This document shows positions 11,700 to 22,500 of a stretch of DNA of 64,000 nucleotides, in pieces; the first letter of the stretch is position 1; every line of letters begins with the position of its first letter. The DNA is taken from positions 76,548,305 to 76,612,304 of the forward strand of contig NC_089498.1 in assembly GCF_036850765.1 (NCBI RefSeq), in the 5' to 3' direction. The notes under the pieces are model-generated. The model worked only from the letters and a program-made list of their open reading frames with translations. It was not told the origin of the DNA and did not search any database. The translations under genes were made by a program, and so were the position numbers. Origin of the DNA: Saccopteryx bilineata (lineage: Eukaryota > Chordata > Mammalia > Chiroptera > Emballonuridae).

Positions 11700-11835
11700 A
11701 ATTTCTATTCCTCATGGTCTTCCTCTGTGAAACAAAGCAAATCATAGTACCTGACCGAAGGTATATTATTGTGAGGATTAATGAGTTCATAAAATTGTTT
11801 AGAACTATGCCTGACACACGGTTAAGAGAGCAGTG
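11700..11835 (+). repeat. MIR-like fragment
   Basis: The cluster cctctgtgaaacaaagcaaa, then attattgtgaggattaatga, follows the MIR pattern. Confidence 0.55.
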
Positions 11836-12348
11836 AGTGTTAGACATAATAATATATTTCCCCATGATTTGAAAGCCATATTTTAAATGTTAGTCTAATG
11901 AAAAAGGCAGTGTTGATTTAAAAAAAAATGTCTAAGCATAACTTCTAACTTTTATTCAACAAGGCAAAGTGCCAGTGGAAGCTTTCAGTGGAATTCCATA
12001 TGTTGTGGAACATACAGTTTTACCAACTGCCGGGAAAATATCACTCACAGCTTGTGTGCCCGGGCCTTTGATTGCCAATTTCCCACAATTAGAATAAAAC
12101 ATAAATTTTTGATTGATAACTCCTTTGGCACAGAAGTGAGGGAAAAGGTGTATCCTTTTTTTCTCTCTTCAATTTAGAAGCTAGAATTGGGGCTTTAGAT
12201 TTGGGATTTTATCCTAAACATTCAGTGTTCTATTTTCTAAAAATGAAAAAAATAAACAATACAAAAACTGAAGGTGTAGTCATTCCAATCACTAATAATA
12301 AGATGAAATCAGCTTGTCAGGTAGAGTTGAGAGTGTGATGCATTTAAA
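11836..12348. other. Unassigned intron sequence
   Basis: I see nothing recognisable. Confidence 0.5.
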
Positions 12349-12759
12349 AATTTTTTTAAATTTATTCATTTTAATTTTTTTTAATTTTTTTATTTTATTT
12401 ATTCATTTTTAGAGAAGACAGAGAGAGGGAGAGAGAGAGACAGAGAGAGAGAGAGAAGGGGGGAGGAGCTGGAAGCATCAACTCCCATATGTGCCTTGAC
12501 CAGGTAAGCCCAGGGTTTCGAACCGGTGACCTCAGCATTTCCAGGTCGACACTTTATCCACTGTGCCACCACAGGTCAGGCTTAATTTATTCATTTTAGA
12601 GAGGAGATAGAGAATGAGAGAGAGAGAGAGAGAGAGAGAACAGGGGGAGGAACTGGAAGCATCAACTCCCATATGTGCCTTCACCAAAGGCAGGGTTTTA
12701 AACCTGCGATCTCAGCGTTCCAGGTCGACACTTTATCCACTGCGCCACTACAGGTCAGG
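12349..12759 (-). repeat. Two type C SINEs, both minus, one inserted in the other's tail
   Basis: The first copy (about 12376-12582) and the second (about 12589-12759) each carry the reversed head (ccactgtgccaccacaggtc and ccactgcgccactacaggtc). The sequence aatttattcatttta is repeated at the join, consistent with insertion into the A-rich tail of the older copy. The pair is bounded by gtgtgatgcattt on both sides. Confidence 0.85.
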
Positions 12760-13199
12760 CGAGAAGTGTGATGCATTTGTGAAGTGAAATTTATCTTACT
12801 CTGGAACAGCCAAATTAACAACAAATATTTAATGACTGCATTCTATGCCAGATGCTGGATGAATTTAGCCCTCTTGCCTGAATGGAGGGCTAGACTCTTT
12901 CATATGTGCTATCAGCATAGGATAATAGAGTTGGACGTGATGGTCAGGTGACAGTACCTACTAGTTTGGATGGTATACCTATGTATTATTGCTAGTCTTT
13001 CAGTGGTTTTCTGGAAATTTTCAACATGCCTATTTAACTTCCAAGTCTTAAGTTAATTAGCATCTTTAGTGTTGTCCCCAGTACTACTAAAGATTGTAAA
13101 ATTCTTCAAATTCCATTGTCCCCTTATATACAATTGTCTAAGATTTCACTTCTGTCTTATTTTTTTTTTCTTTGAGATCTAAGAGAAATGAGAAACAGA
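12760..13199. other. Unassigned intron sequence
   Basis: I see nothing recognisable. Confidence 0.5.
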
Positions 13200-13720
13200 C
13201 CTTTCTTCTTGGTACATTTCCTTTCTTCCTGAAGTCTGGCCTCCTCTAGTATCTTTAGTGGGGTCTTTATTTGTCTGAAAGTATCTTCATTTTGTCCTCT
13301 TTTTTGAAAGATGATTTCATTGAGTATATAAATCTAGGCTGATAGTAATTTTTTTCCCAGCACTTTGAAAATATAGTTTCAGTGTTTCTGCATTCAAATC
13401 AGCCATCAGTCTGATTGTTGTTTTGCTGTAGGTTATAACTTTTCTCCCTGGGGTTTTTAAGATTTTATTTATCTGTCTTGGGATTTTTTTTGGCTCCCTG
13501 ATTTTGAGAGTTGATTTCTTTTTACAATCCTATAAAATTCTTAGCCATTATCTCTTTGGATTTTTGCCCCATTCCCTCATTTTTTCCTCATTTTTGAAAC
13601 TCTAGTTAGAAAAATGCTGGACTCTCTTTCTCTCCTGTCTCTTAACAGTTTATATTTTCTTCTTGGTAATTTCTTCAGCTCTTCCAGTTTGCTTAAGTAT
13701 TTTAATTATGCACATAAACT
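13200..13720. repeat. Possible L1-like relic
   Basis: Phrases such as cttcattttgtcctcttttt, cagcactttgaaaatatag and tagccattatctctttgga resemble an old L1-related repeat. The assignment is weak. Confidence 0.35.
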
Positions 13721-14229
13721 CACTTTGATATGCAGGGCAGAAGACCTAGAATCCTAACCAAATCTAAAAGATGTTGACAATGATTTTATTGAAGTTGTAT
13801 AGTAAACAAGTCATATGCTAACCTTTTTGATTTCATGTGGAAGAAAGAAAAATTAAATACAGTGGCTAGTAGTAGGTCTACCTAAAGAGATCTTAGAGGA
13901 AAACAGAAGGAAAAGATCAGTCAGGAGCTTGACGAAAGGTCTGTAAGAAAGGGCTGTACTTGCCCTTGAATCCAGGTATGCCAGTGTTTTTCAATCATTC
14001 TAATGTGTATTCCAAGCTGGCATGAACAGATATCTATGCTGTTAAAATATTATGCAAGAACAGTAGGAGGGTATATTTAGAATGGTCCCATTTTATATTG
14101 TCCTGTGTGTGAAAGAGCACACACTAAAATGTGAGATTGAGTGGTGGGATTTCAGGTGACATTTTTTTGTTATTTTGGGGTTTTTTTTGCCATCATTCAC
14201 ATTTTCTCCCTAACAATGAACATGCACTA
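13721..14229. other. Unassigned intron sequence
   Basis: I see nothing recognisable. Confidence 0.5.
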
Positions 14230-14231
14230 CT

Positions 14232-14287
<56 letters not shown>

Positions 14288-14598
14288 GACAGACAGAGAG
14301 AGTCAGAGAAAGGGACAGATAGAGACAAGACAGACAGAAATGGAGAGAGATGAGAAACATCAATTCTTTTTTGGGGTTCCTTAGTTGTTCATTGATTGAT
14401 TTTTCATATGTGCCTTGACCGAGGGGCTACAGCAGACCGAGTGACCACTTGCTCGAGCCAGCAACCTTAGACTCAAGCTGGTGAGCCTATTCTCAAAGCA
14501 GATGAGCTTGCACTCAAGCTGGCAACCTCGTGGTCTCGAATCTGGGTCCCCCACATCCCAGTCCAACGCTCTATCCACTGTGCCATCGCCTGGTCAGG
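14230..14598 (-). repeat. SINE type B, minus strand, with (TG)n(AG)n tail
   Basis: The tail region is a compound TG then AG microsatellite (about 14231-14280). The body and the reversed head cgcctggtcaggc follow. The gaacatgcactact duplication flanks the whole unit, so the microsatellite grew inside the SINE tail. Confidence 0.88.
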
Positions 14599-15439
14599 CG
14601 AACATGCACTACTTTTAAAGTAAAAAAAGATCAGTACAATATTCTTTGTTGTTATTATTTTCACTATTCTCATAGCCTGGAATTACTCTTCCTTTCTTAT
14701 TAAAATGGGCCCAGTGTTGATGTCACTTTCTCCATGAAGTTCTTTCCAGGCTGCTTAGTTGAAATGAATCTTTCCCTGTGCTGTGTTTCCATAAGGCTTG
14801 ACTATACTTCATATCACATATTATCATGAATTAGAGCTACTTGCGTGCATGTGTCTTTGTACCCCTCCCTCCTCTGACCCCATCTGTCTTCCAAGTTTAA
14901 GTTCTAGAAAGCAAGTAGTGCTCACATAGAGTGGGTTACTTGCTCTTGGTAGATGCAGTAATGTTGAACCAGTTGTATTTGCAGCAGTATAGTCTTTCTC
15001 TGTTAGAGGAGGAAAAGATAGATATAAATTCTGAGTCACAGTCAGCAGAGTTATTTTAGAATTCTGAGGGCAATGATATATCTATGTACACCAATAATAC
15101 TCCTTCCTAATTTGAAAAGGCTGCTGAAAATTCTCTGGAGTAAAAGGAGCCATAAATAAATAAACATCATCTCTAAAAGTACCATATCTATTGCATCTCT
15201 AAAATCAAAATACGAATGCTACATTTTACCTGTTATATACCAGAAAATTCATCTTTGAGCTGGAAGCTCCAACCTGGGGTTCTTGTTCTAAAGTGTCCAT
15301 AAAAAGGCAAATTCCTCAATAAGTCGACTGCAGTCATATACTGAAGGCACTGAGAAATAAAAATGTGAAATTACCTTTCCCTCCTTCTTGTCTGGAAATT
15401 GACTTTTTAAAACTTATGTTTTCCTGATAAATAAACCTT
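14599..15439. other. Unassigned intron sequence, possibly part L2
   Basis: The stretch 14680-14990 has a loose L2 look (cttctccatgaagttctttc). The rest is unassigned. Confidence 0.4.
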
Positions 15440-15612
15440 TTCTTTTTTTAAAATTGAATTTATTGGGGTGACTCTGATTAACATACTTATACAAGTTTGA
15501 GGTGCCCAGTTCTATAACACATCTCTCTTCGTGTTGTGTTCACCCCACAATCCAGTCTTCGTTCATCACCACATATCCCCCCAAACCCTCCTCCACCCTT
15601 TCTTTTTTATAA
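15440..15612 (-). repeat. L1 3' end, minus strand
   Basis: The sequence attggggtgactctgattaa through ccaaaccctcctccaccc is the reversed 3' UTR end of a mammalian L1. A similar end lies at 39635. Confidence 0.65.
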
Positions 15613-15729
15613 GTAGTGTTCTGTTGATCTTTCCTTCTATATCTTTTTTTCTTCTCCCTCAAAGTGACCAGTCTAGATTAGGCTTAAATATTATCCCTCA
15701 TTGATAGTTAACTACTAATCTTTTATTTA

Positions 15730-15945
15730 TTTATTTATTTGTTTAAAATTTTTTTAAAAAATTTTATTTATTCATTTTAGAGAGGAGAGAGGGGGGAGAG
15801 AGAGACAGAGAGACAGAGAGACAGGGGGAGGAGCTGGAAGAATCAACTTCCATATGTGCCTTGACCAGGCAAGCCCAGGGTTTCAAACCGGCGACCTCAG
15901 CATTTCCAGGTCGACACTTTATCCACTGCGCCACCACAGGTCAGG
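15730..15945 (-). repeat. SINE type C, minus strand
   Basis: A complete copy with the duplication ctactaatctttta on both sides. Confidence 0.88.
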
Positions 15946-16189
15946 CCTACTAATCTTTTACTCCCATCCATTATTGCCCAGTAAATCTTCTAAATACAGC
16001 TCTGATCTCAACATTTTCTTGCTTATAAACCTGTCCTTCCTCTCTTCTGATAACCTAAATTCCTTATTTTAGCTCTTTTTTAAAAATTGAATATGTTCAG
16101 CATGTAATATTATATAAATTTAAGGTATATAACATGTTACTTTGATACATTTATGTATTAAAATATTTTGATTGATTATATGGAGAGAG

Positions 16190-16325
16190 AGAGAGGTTGT
16201 TTTATTGTTCCACTTATTTATGCATTAATTGGTTGATTCTTTTATGTGTTCTGACCTGGGATCAAACCTGGAACCTTGCCTGGCCTGTAGTGGTGCAGTG
16301 GACATCAACCTGGCCAGGGTGATCC
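16190..16325. repeat. Old tRNA-SINE fragments
   Basis: Reversed head-like ttctgacctgggatcaaacc is followed by a partial type C head gcctggcctgtagtggtgca. Both are truncated. Confidence 0.5.
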
Positions 16326-16334
16326 TTTTAGGTA

Positions 16335-16931
16335 CAGTGTGTTCGTAAAGTCATGGTGCACTTTTGACCGGTCACAGGAAAGCAACAAAAGATGATAGAA
16401 ATGTGAAATCTGCACTAAATAAAAGGAAAACCCTCCCAGTTTCTGTAGGATGATGTGGCAGCATGTGCGCATGCGCAGATGAAGACGTAACACCGTGTAT
16501 ACAGCGGAGCAGCCCACGACCATGCCAGTCAACATGTGGATGGTACAGAGGAAAATTCAGTGTGTTCTGTGGCTCGCTAAATTCAAATCCGTGACCAAAG
16601 TGCAATGTGAATATTGGCGCGTTTATAACGAAGCGCCACCACATAGGAATAACATTACTCGGTGGGATAAGCAGTTGAAGGAAACCGGCAGTTTGGTGGA
16701 GAAACCCCATTCTGGTAGGCCATCAGTCAGTGACAAGTCTGTAGAGGCTATACAGGATAGCTACCTAAGGAGCCCTAAAAAATCTGTGTGTGAGCCCACA
16801 TCGAACTGCACTGAATAGGTATGAAACTGGGCAAGTTTTCCTTTCATGTGGTGCAGATTTCACATTTCTATCGTCTTTTGTTGCTTTCCTGTGACCGGTC
16901 AAAAGTGCACCATGACTTTACGGACACATTG
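16335..16931 (+). mobile_element. Mariner-type non-autonomous element, copy 1
   Basis: A 597-bp element is bounded by TA (16333-16334 and 16932-16933). Long inverted repeats start cagtgtgttcgtaaagtcat and extend about 100 bp inward; the right end reads accatgactttacggacaca. Between them lies a frame (16495-16818) with a helix-turn-helix region ending in ETGSLVEKPHSGRPS, resembling the N-terminal DNA-binding domain found with Tc1/mariner-like transposases (DUF4817 type). The frame then stops and no DDE/D catalytic domain follows. It is an internally deleted derivative that must have moved using a transposase supplied elsewhere. A second copy with the same deletion lies at 31964. Confidence 0.9.
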
Positions 16932-17212
16932 TATTGTAATGTGAATTGCATTGTAGTGATATTTATCATACGTAATTATTACAGTATGATACTGTTGTCT
17001 ATCTTATTCTCTAGCTCTTGAGGGCTAGCAAGTCCTATCTCCTTTCTGTTCTTATTTTTCCAAGGAGTAGAGAAGTCAGCAGCCTATGACTTATAAGCCA
17101 AATTTTGTACTGCCCAGGATATAAGAATAGTATTTATATTTTTAAATGTTTGAAAAAAAATCAAAAGAAGAAAAATATTTTGTGATACATGAAATTATAT
17201 ACTATATTTCCC

Positions 17213-17513
17213 CATGTATAAGACACACCCTTTTTTGAAAAATTTGGAGTCTAAACACTGGCTGTAGCATTTCAAATGCCATAGATGGAGCTGAGGACAA
17301 GGCAATATATGAAGACAGTGATTTGTCATCAGATACTGATGGGGACAAGCTAATGGATGGGAGTTTTGACAGTGATAAGGAGTTGCATGAATTTTATGAT
17401 GAATAAAACTTGAATTCAATAACTTTATGTAATACATTTCCCCCCCCAAATTTTGGGCCCCAAAATTAAGGTGCATCTTATACATGGGAATGTCTTATAT
17501 GTGGGGAAATATG
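17213..17513 (+). mobile_element. Tc1/mariner (pogo-like) MITE with acidic-tail remnant
   Basis: The ends are inverted repeats: tatttccccatgtataagac on the left and gtcttatatgtggggaaata on the right. Inside, the + strand encodes a short acidic stretch with EDSDLSSDTDGD, ending in a stop. This resembles the acidic C-terminus of a pogo/Tigger-type transposase, which is an inference. The element is about 300 bp and non-coding today. Confidence 0.7.
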
Positions 17514-17529
17514 GAATATAAAATTAAAG

Positions 17530-17675
17530 TTTCAATATGCATAAATAAAACTTTATTGGAACACAGCCCTACCCTTTCATTTACATATTTTCTGTGACTG
17601 CTTTTGCTTTTGAGAAGTTGTGACAGCTTATATGGTCCACAAAGCCTAAAATAGAAAATGTTTCCAACCCGGGAC
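17530..17675. repeat. hAT (Charlie-like) fragment
   Basis: The text aaactttattggaacacagc and tatggtccacaaagcctaaa matches a common mammalian Charlie-type non-autonomous repeat. Confidence 0.6.
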
Positions 17676-17689
17676 CTAGAATTGTAAAT

Positions 17690-17765
17690 TTATAATAGGC
17701 CTCAGAGGTGTTCTGATCCAACGCTCTCATTTTAAAAATGAGAAAATTTATTCTCCGACAGTGGA
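17690..17765. repeat. MIR-like fragment
   Basis: The segment has tctcattttaaaaatgagaa, the usual MIR core in decayed form. Confidence 0.45.
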
Positions 17766-19039
17766 AAAGCCAAAATAAGTATCCATTGCTGGTCCTACCC
17801 CAACCATACCGCCCCTCCCATGAAGCCTATAATATAGCCCAATGAGACTGCTTGGTGTTTCATGAACTCCAGTCTGTTTTACTTCTTGTGTGCATATACT
17901 GCATTTCCTTTCATCTAAGAGGCTTCTCCCCACCACAGATTTTATCTATGCTTTAAGTCTTACCTCAAATACTGAAGACTGCCTTTATCCCCAAAACTTA
18001 CTGAGCTCTCTGTCCACCAACCCTCAGTAGTGCTAAGTTATATACCTCCTTGTTGGCAGTCATTAGAATCATATATGTAGTCCTAATGCTATTCTAGGCC
18101 ATAAACTTCCTAACTGCATTTTGTGTTACCTGAAGCTGTGTCACTTGCACATTGCCTTCCACATAGAATTCTCACAACATAGTTTAAAGAATGAGTTGAT
18201 CTAAAAATATCAGGATACAAGAGATGTCTTCAGGATCTCTAGTTTACTTTTCTATTTAAAAAGAAAGAGAAAGAAAATAACCACTGAGGAGTATTTTTTG
18301 TATGATCAGCTATACAGGAGAATTTATAGGGAGTTTACCTATAGCATATCAACCTAGCAATTGATGAAGTATGCACACTCTGGGGAAAGAACTCGTATTT
18401 ATCCTAAGGAGGATTACCTAATTGTGTGGTGATTATTTAAGCCTTTGGTATGTTTATTAATTACTAGGCTTATAGAAACTTGACTGCTTAAGTAGGAATT
18501 CACACTTTAGAATCAAATTCAACAATGGGAATCTTCCACATTGTTGCAATCTCTGGGTATTCTCTGCTGTTATATCTTCCATAAAAACTCTGGATTTGAG
18601 ACTGTTTTCATTTATGAAGCATAGGCTTGTGGTGTTTTATAATGAACTGGATATTTAGTAAGGACTGAAGATGAAAGGGTTGTAGTTACAGTGTTTAGGT
18701 GCTTTGCCAGCATTATCTTTAATACTCTTCTTAAAGTAAGCAAACAAAACTAGATAGATGAATGGATAGACTCTCATTCTAGTGTAATTCCTTTGATTCT
18801 GATTAATTCTTTCTTCCCTTTGCCCAACTGAGACTAAATTATCTAAGATGATAGAGCCAGAATTTACTAATGGATTAGCTGTCTGAGGCAGCTATTCAAC
18901 ATCTAGCCCACAGTATTGATATTTCTTATTATTAAGCAAGTGAAACAAAAAGAAATAAGCTTACATTTTTGTAAAAGTCTTTCTCCTGATTATACCAAGT
19001 TGTGCTTAATCCATTAATGTTACACGAAGAGCAGTGATG
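17766..19039. other. Unassigned intron sequence, L2-like at about 17890-18200
   Basis: The first part resembles a decayed L2 (tctgtccaccaaccctcagt, accttccacatagaa-like). The remainder up to the provirus is unassigned. Confidence 0.4.
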
Positions 19040-19092
19040 AAATATGTTGGTCAAATAAGTTCAACCCTGGGTCTCGTGGGCCAGACGAAGAA

Positions 19093-19572
19093 GTGTTTAC
19101 GGCCAAAATGAGGGAATTTGTCCTTGCTAGCACCCCGTCAGCCCTTTTTGGGTCACTTGTGGCTATCTTGGGCCCCTATGTGGGGCAGCCCATCAATGCA
19201 GTTACACAGATGGTAGCAGATTTGGGAGAGCTGGAGGCCGCTCGGGATAATAAAGCAGTGAGGGCTGCTGCCTATGTTTCCCCCCCAACTAACAAGGGAA
19301 ACGGGCCTGTAAAGGTTACCCGAACGCAGATGTGGGTAGACTTGATTGCGGCTGGAGCAGATAAGGGGAAATTGGATGGCCAGTCTAATAAAATTCTTTT
19401 GGAGCTTTGGCGGCAGCTTAAACCAGAACAGAAGTTCCAGCCACTGAGACGAAAGGCCCCAGCAGCTACCAATAAAACGTTTGGTGCGCGCACAGCTTGG
19501 TTACAAGATTATATGATAGAGACAGCCGAGGGAGAGGGGAACTCCCAAGACCCATTGTACCAGTTTGAATAG
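19093..19572 (+). pseudogene. gag remnant (C-terminal part)
   Basis: An open frame runs from the start of the element to a TAG at 19570-19572, about 160 residues after 19093 (this position is a GTG, not a true start). Expected gag length is several hundred residues, so most of gag, including any matrix region, is gone. What remains looks like the C-terminal capsid region: a segment with WVDLIAAGADKGKLDGQSNK followed by LLELW. I see no Cys-His zinc knuckle. The frame is continuous with pol apart from the single TAG. It would form the virion shell in an intact element; here it has no initiation codon of its own in good context. Confidence 0.75.
19570..19572 (+). promoter_or_regulatory. Amber codon between gag and pro-pol, possible readthrough site
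   Basis: The gag frame ends in TAG, and the pro-pol frame follows in the same phase with no further stop. Directly after TAG comes gaaaaaggccgaggg, a purine-rich stretch. In-frame single-stop gag-pol arrangements are known for gammaretroviruses, where the stop is suppressed at low frequency. Whether this stop is ancestral to the family or a later mutation cannot be told from one copy. Confidence 0.6.
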
Positions 19573-22500
19573 GAAAAAGGCCGAGGGACCCATCTAACGG
19601 GGATGGGCGGGGACCGGAGGCCACATGTGGAACTGGCTATCCACTGGTCCCCTTCCAACATACAACAGGTGTTGGCCTTGGTGGATACAGGTGCAGAATG
19701 TTCCCTTCTCTATGGAAACCCAGAGCGGTTTGCTGGGACCCCAGTGGCCATTGACGGTTATGGGGGCCAAACTGTCCAAGTGAAGCCAATAACTATTCCA
19801 TTGGGGATAGGGAGACTGCCTCCTAAGCCATATAAGGTGTATGTATCTCCTATTCCTGAATATATTTTGGGGGTAGATGTCTTGCAAGGACTGTGGTTGG
19901 AAACTACAGCTGGGGAGTTCCGGCTGTGGATCAGGGTTGTGAAGGCAGTATTGCGGGGACATGCATCACATTCCCCTTTGCAATTACCCATCCCTCGGCG
20001 TGTGACTAACACCAAGCAGTACCGCCTGCCAGGTGGTTATGAAGAAGTCACAGGGACAATCCTTGAACTAGAAAAGGTGGGGATCATCTGGACAGCACAC
20101 AGTCCTTACAACTCCCCAGTATGGCCTGTGCGCAAAGCAGATGGAACCTGGAGAATGACAGTAGATTACAGGGAACTTAATAAAGTTGTTCCCCCTTTGC
20201 ACGCTGCTGTTCCCTCGATAGCTAACATGATGGATCGGCTAAGCCATGAGTTGGGGACATACCACTTTGTGGCAGACTTGGCCAATGCTTTTTTCTCTAT
20301 TGATATAGCCGCAGAGAGTCAAGACCAATTTGCCTTCAGTTGGGAAGGGAGACAATGGACCTTTACAGTGTTACCCCAGGGCTATTTGCATAGCCCCACC
20401 TTGTGCCGTGGGCTGGTGGCTGCTGACCTGGCTAAATGGAAACAGCCAGAGGTAGTCCGCATGTACCATTATATTGATGATATTATGCTAACTAGTGATT
20501 CTCTTTCAGAATTGGAGCAAGCAGTCCCTACCCTGCTATCCCATTTGAAAGCATGTGGCTGGGCAGTTAACGAGAACAAATTACAAGGACCTGGGTTATC
20601 TGTTAAATTCTTGGGAGTTGTCTGGTCCGGTAAGACAAAAGTTATCCCTGACGCAGTTATAGATAAGATTCAAGCATACCCCGTGCCCACTACGGTAAAA
20701 CAGTTACAGGAATTCTTAGGTTTGTTGGGGTATTGGCGAGCATTTATACCGCATTTGGCTCAGTTACTACGCCCCTTGTACAACCTTATTCGAAAGGGGG
20801 TTCGCTGGGATTGGACTGAGCAGGCGCAAGGTTCATTTGCAGCTGCTAAGAGAGCTGTCAAGGTGGCACAGGCCTTGAATGTGTTTGATCCTGCCAGGCC
20901 CTGTGAGCTGGATGTTCATGTAACCTCGGAGGGGTTTGGATGGGGCTTGTGGCAGCGGACAGAGCGCCTACAGCAACCTATTGGATTTTGGTCCCAATTG
21001 TGGAAAGGTGCTGAAGTTCGTTACTCATTAGTAGAGAAGCAGCTGGCAGCTGTGTATGCTGCCCTCCTGGCAACTGAGAGTATTACAACCACAACACCAG
21101 TTACAGTCAAAACAACATACCCTATAGCTGGATGGGTGAGAGATTGGGCAACTAAACCACGTAGTGGTATGGCCCAAATGTCTACCTTGGCCAAGTGGGG
21201 TGCCTATCTGCAACAACGCTGTGCTCTTAGCACCAGCCCATTGAGGGCAGAACTGCAGGAGGTCTTGGGTCCAGTCACCTATGCGACCTTAGAGTCAGGT
21301 GCAACTGGGGCTCAGGAGGCAGAACCTGAGGTCAGTCCTTACCAGGAGGGGCGGGTGCCCATCCCTGAAGATGCCTGGTATACTGATGGTTCCAGCAGGG
21401 GCCAACCTGCCAAATGGACGGCTATCGCCTTCCATCCGGCCACTGAGACTATTTGGATGGACACGGGTACAGGCCAAAGCAGCCAATGGGCAGAATTAAG
21501 AGCTGTTTGGCTAGTTGCCCATAATGAACCTTCACCTCTGGTGATCTGTACTAACAGTTGGGCTGTCTATCGTGGACTGACCCTTTGGATTGCTACTTGG
21601 CACATTAACCAGTGGATGGTAATGCACCGTCCATTATGGGGTCAGGCCATGTGGCAGGACTTATGGGAAATAGGACACCAGAAGCAGGTGACAGTATATC
21701 ATGTCACAGGGCATGCCCCTCTAGCCCATCCTGGGAATGATGAGGCAGATACGTTGGCACGGGTGCGATGGTTGGAGACTGCACCTGCAGGTGATGTGGC
21801 ACAGTGGCTCCACCGGCGCCTGCTCCATGCAGGACAGAAAACTATGTGGGCTACGGTTAAGGCTTGGAACTTGCCTGTGTCCTATGCAGAGGTACTTGCA
21901 GCCTGTGAGCAATGTGCAGTATGTTCCAAGGAACACCCTCGGAGACCACTGGTGTCACCTGGACAGATCCAGAGGGGTCATGTCCCACTGACACGATGGC
22001 AGATAGACATCATTGGACCCTTACCAAAGTCAGAAGGGTACCAGTATGCAGTCACTTGTGTAGATACTGCCACCGGGCTGCTTGCTGCTTACCCCGCTCG
22101 TAACCCTGACCAGAGGGCAGTCATACAGGCTCTGGACCGCCTGAGTGCTGCATACGGGCGACCGCTGGTCCTTGAAAGTGACAATGGTACCCACTTCACT
22201 GGTTCAACGGTGAGGCAATGGGCTCAAAAGCTGGGGGTGGACTGGAAGTACCATGTTCCCTACCACCCCCAGGCTGCTGGCATCATTGAGCGTTATAATG
22301 GACTCTTAAAGCAGGGACTGCGACAGGAGGGGGGCACCGGCTCTCTTACTGGATGGACACGCCGCTTATGGACAGTACTTCGGATTTTGAATGAGCGACC
22401 TCGACGGGGAAGCCCAGCTCCAGTAGAGGCCCTCCTGCATCGGACAGCTGCCCCTATTCAGTTGCAGATACGCACTAAGGACATTTTACTCAAGCCAGGT

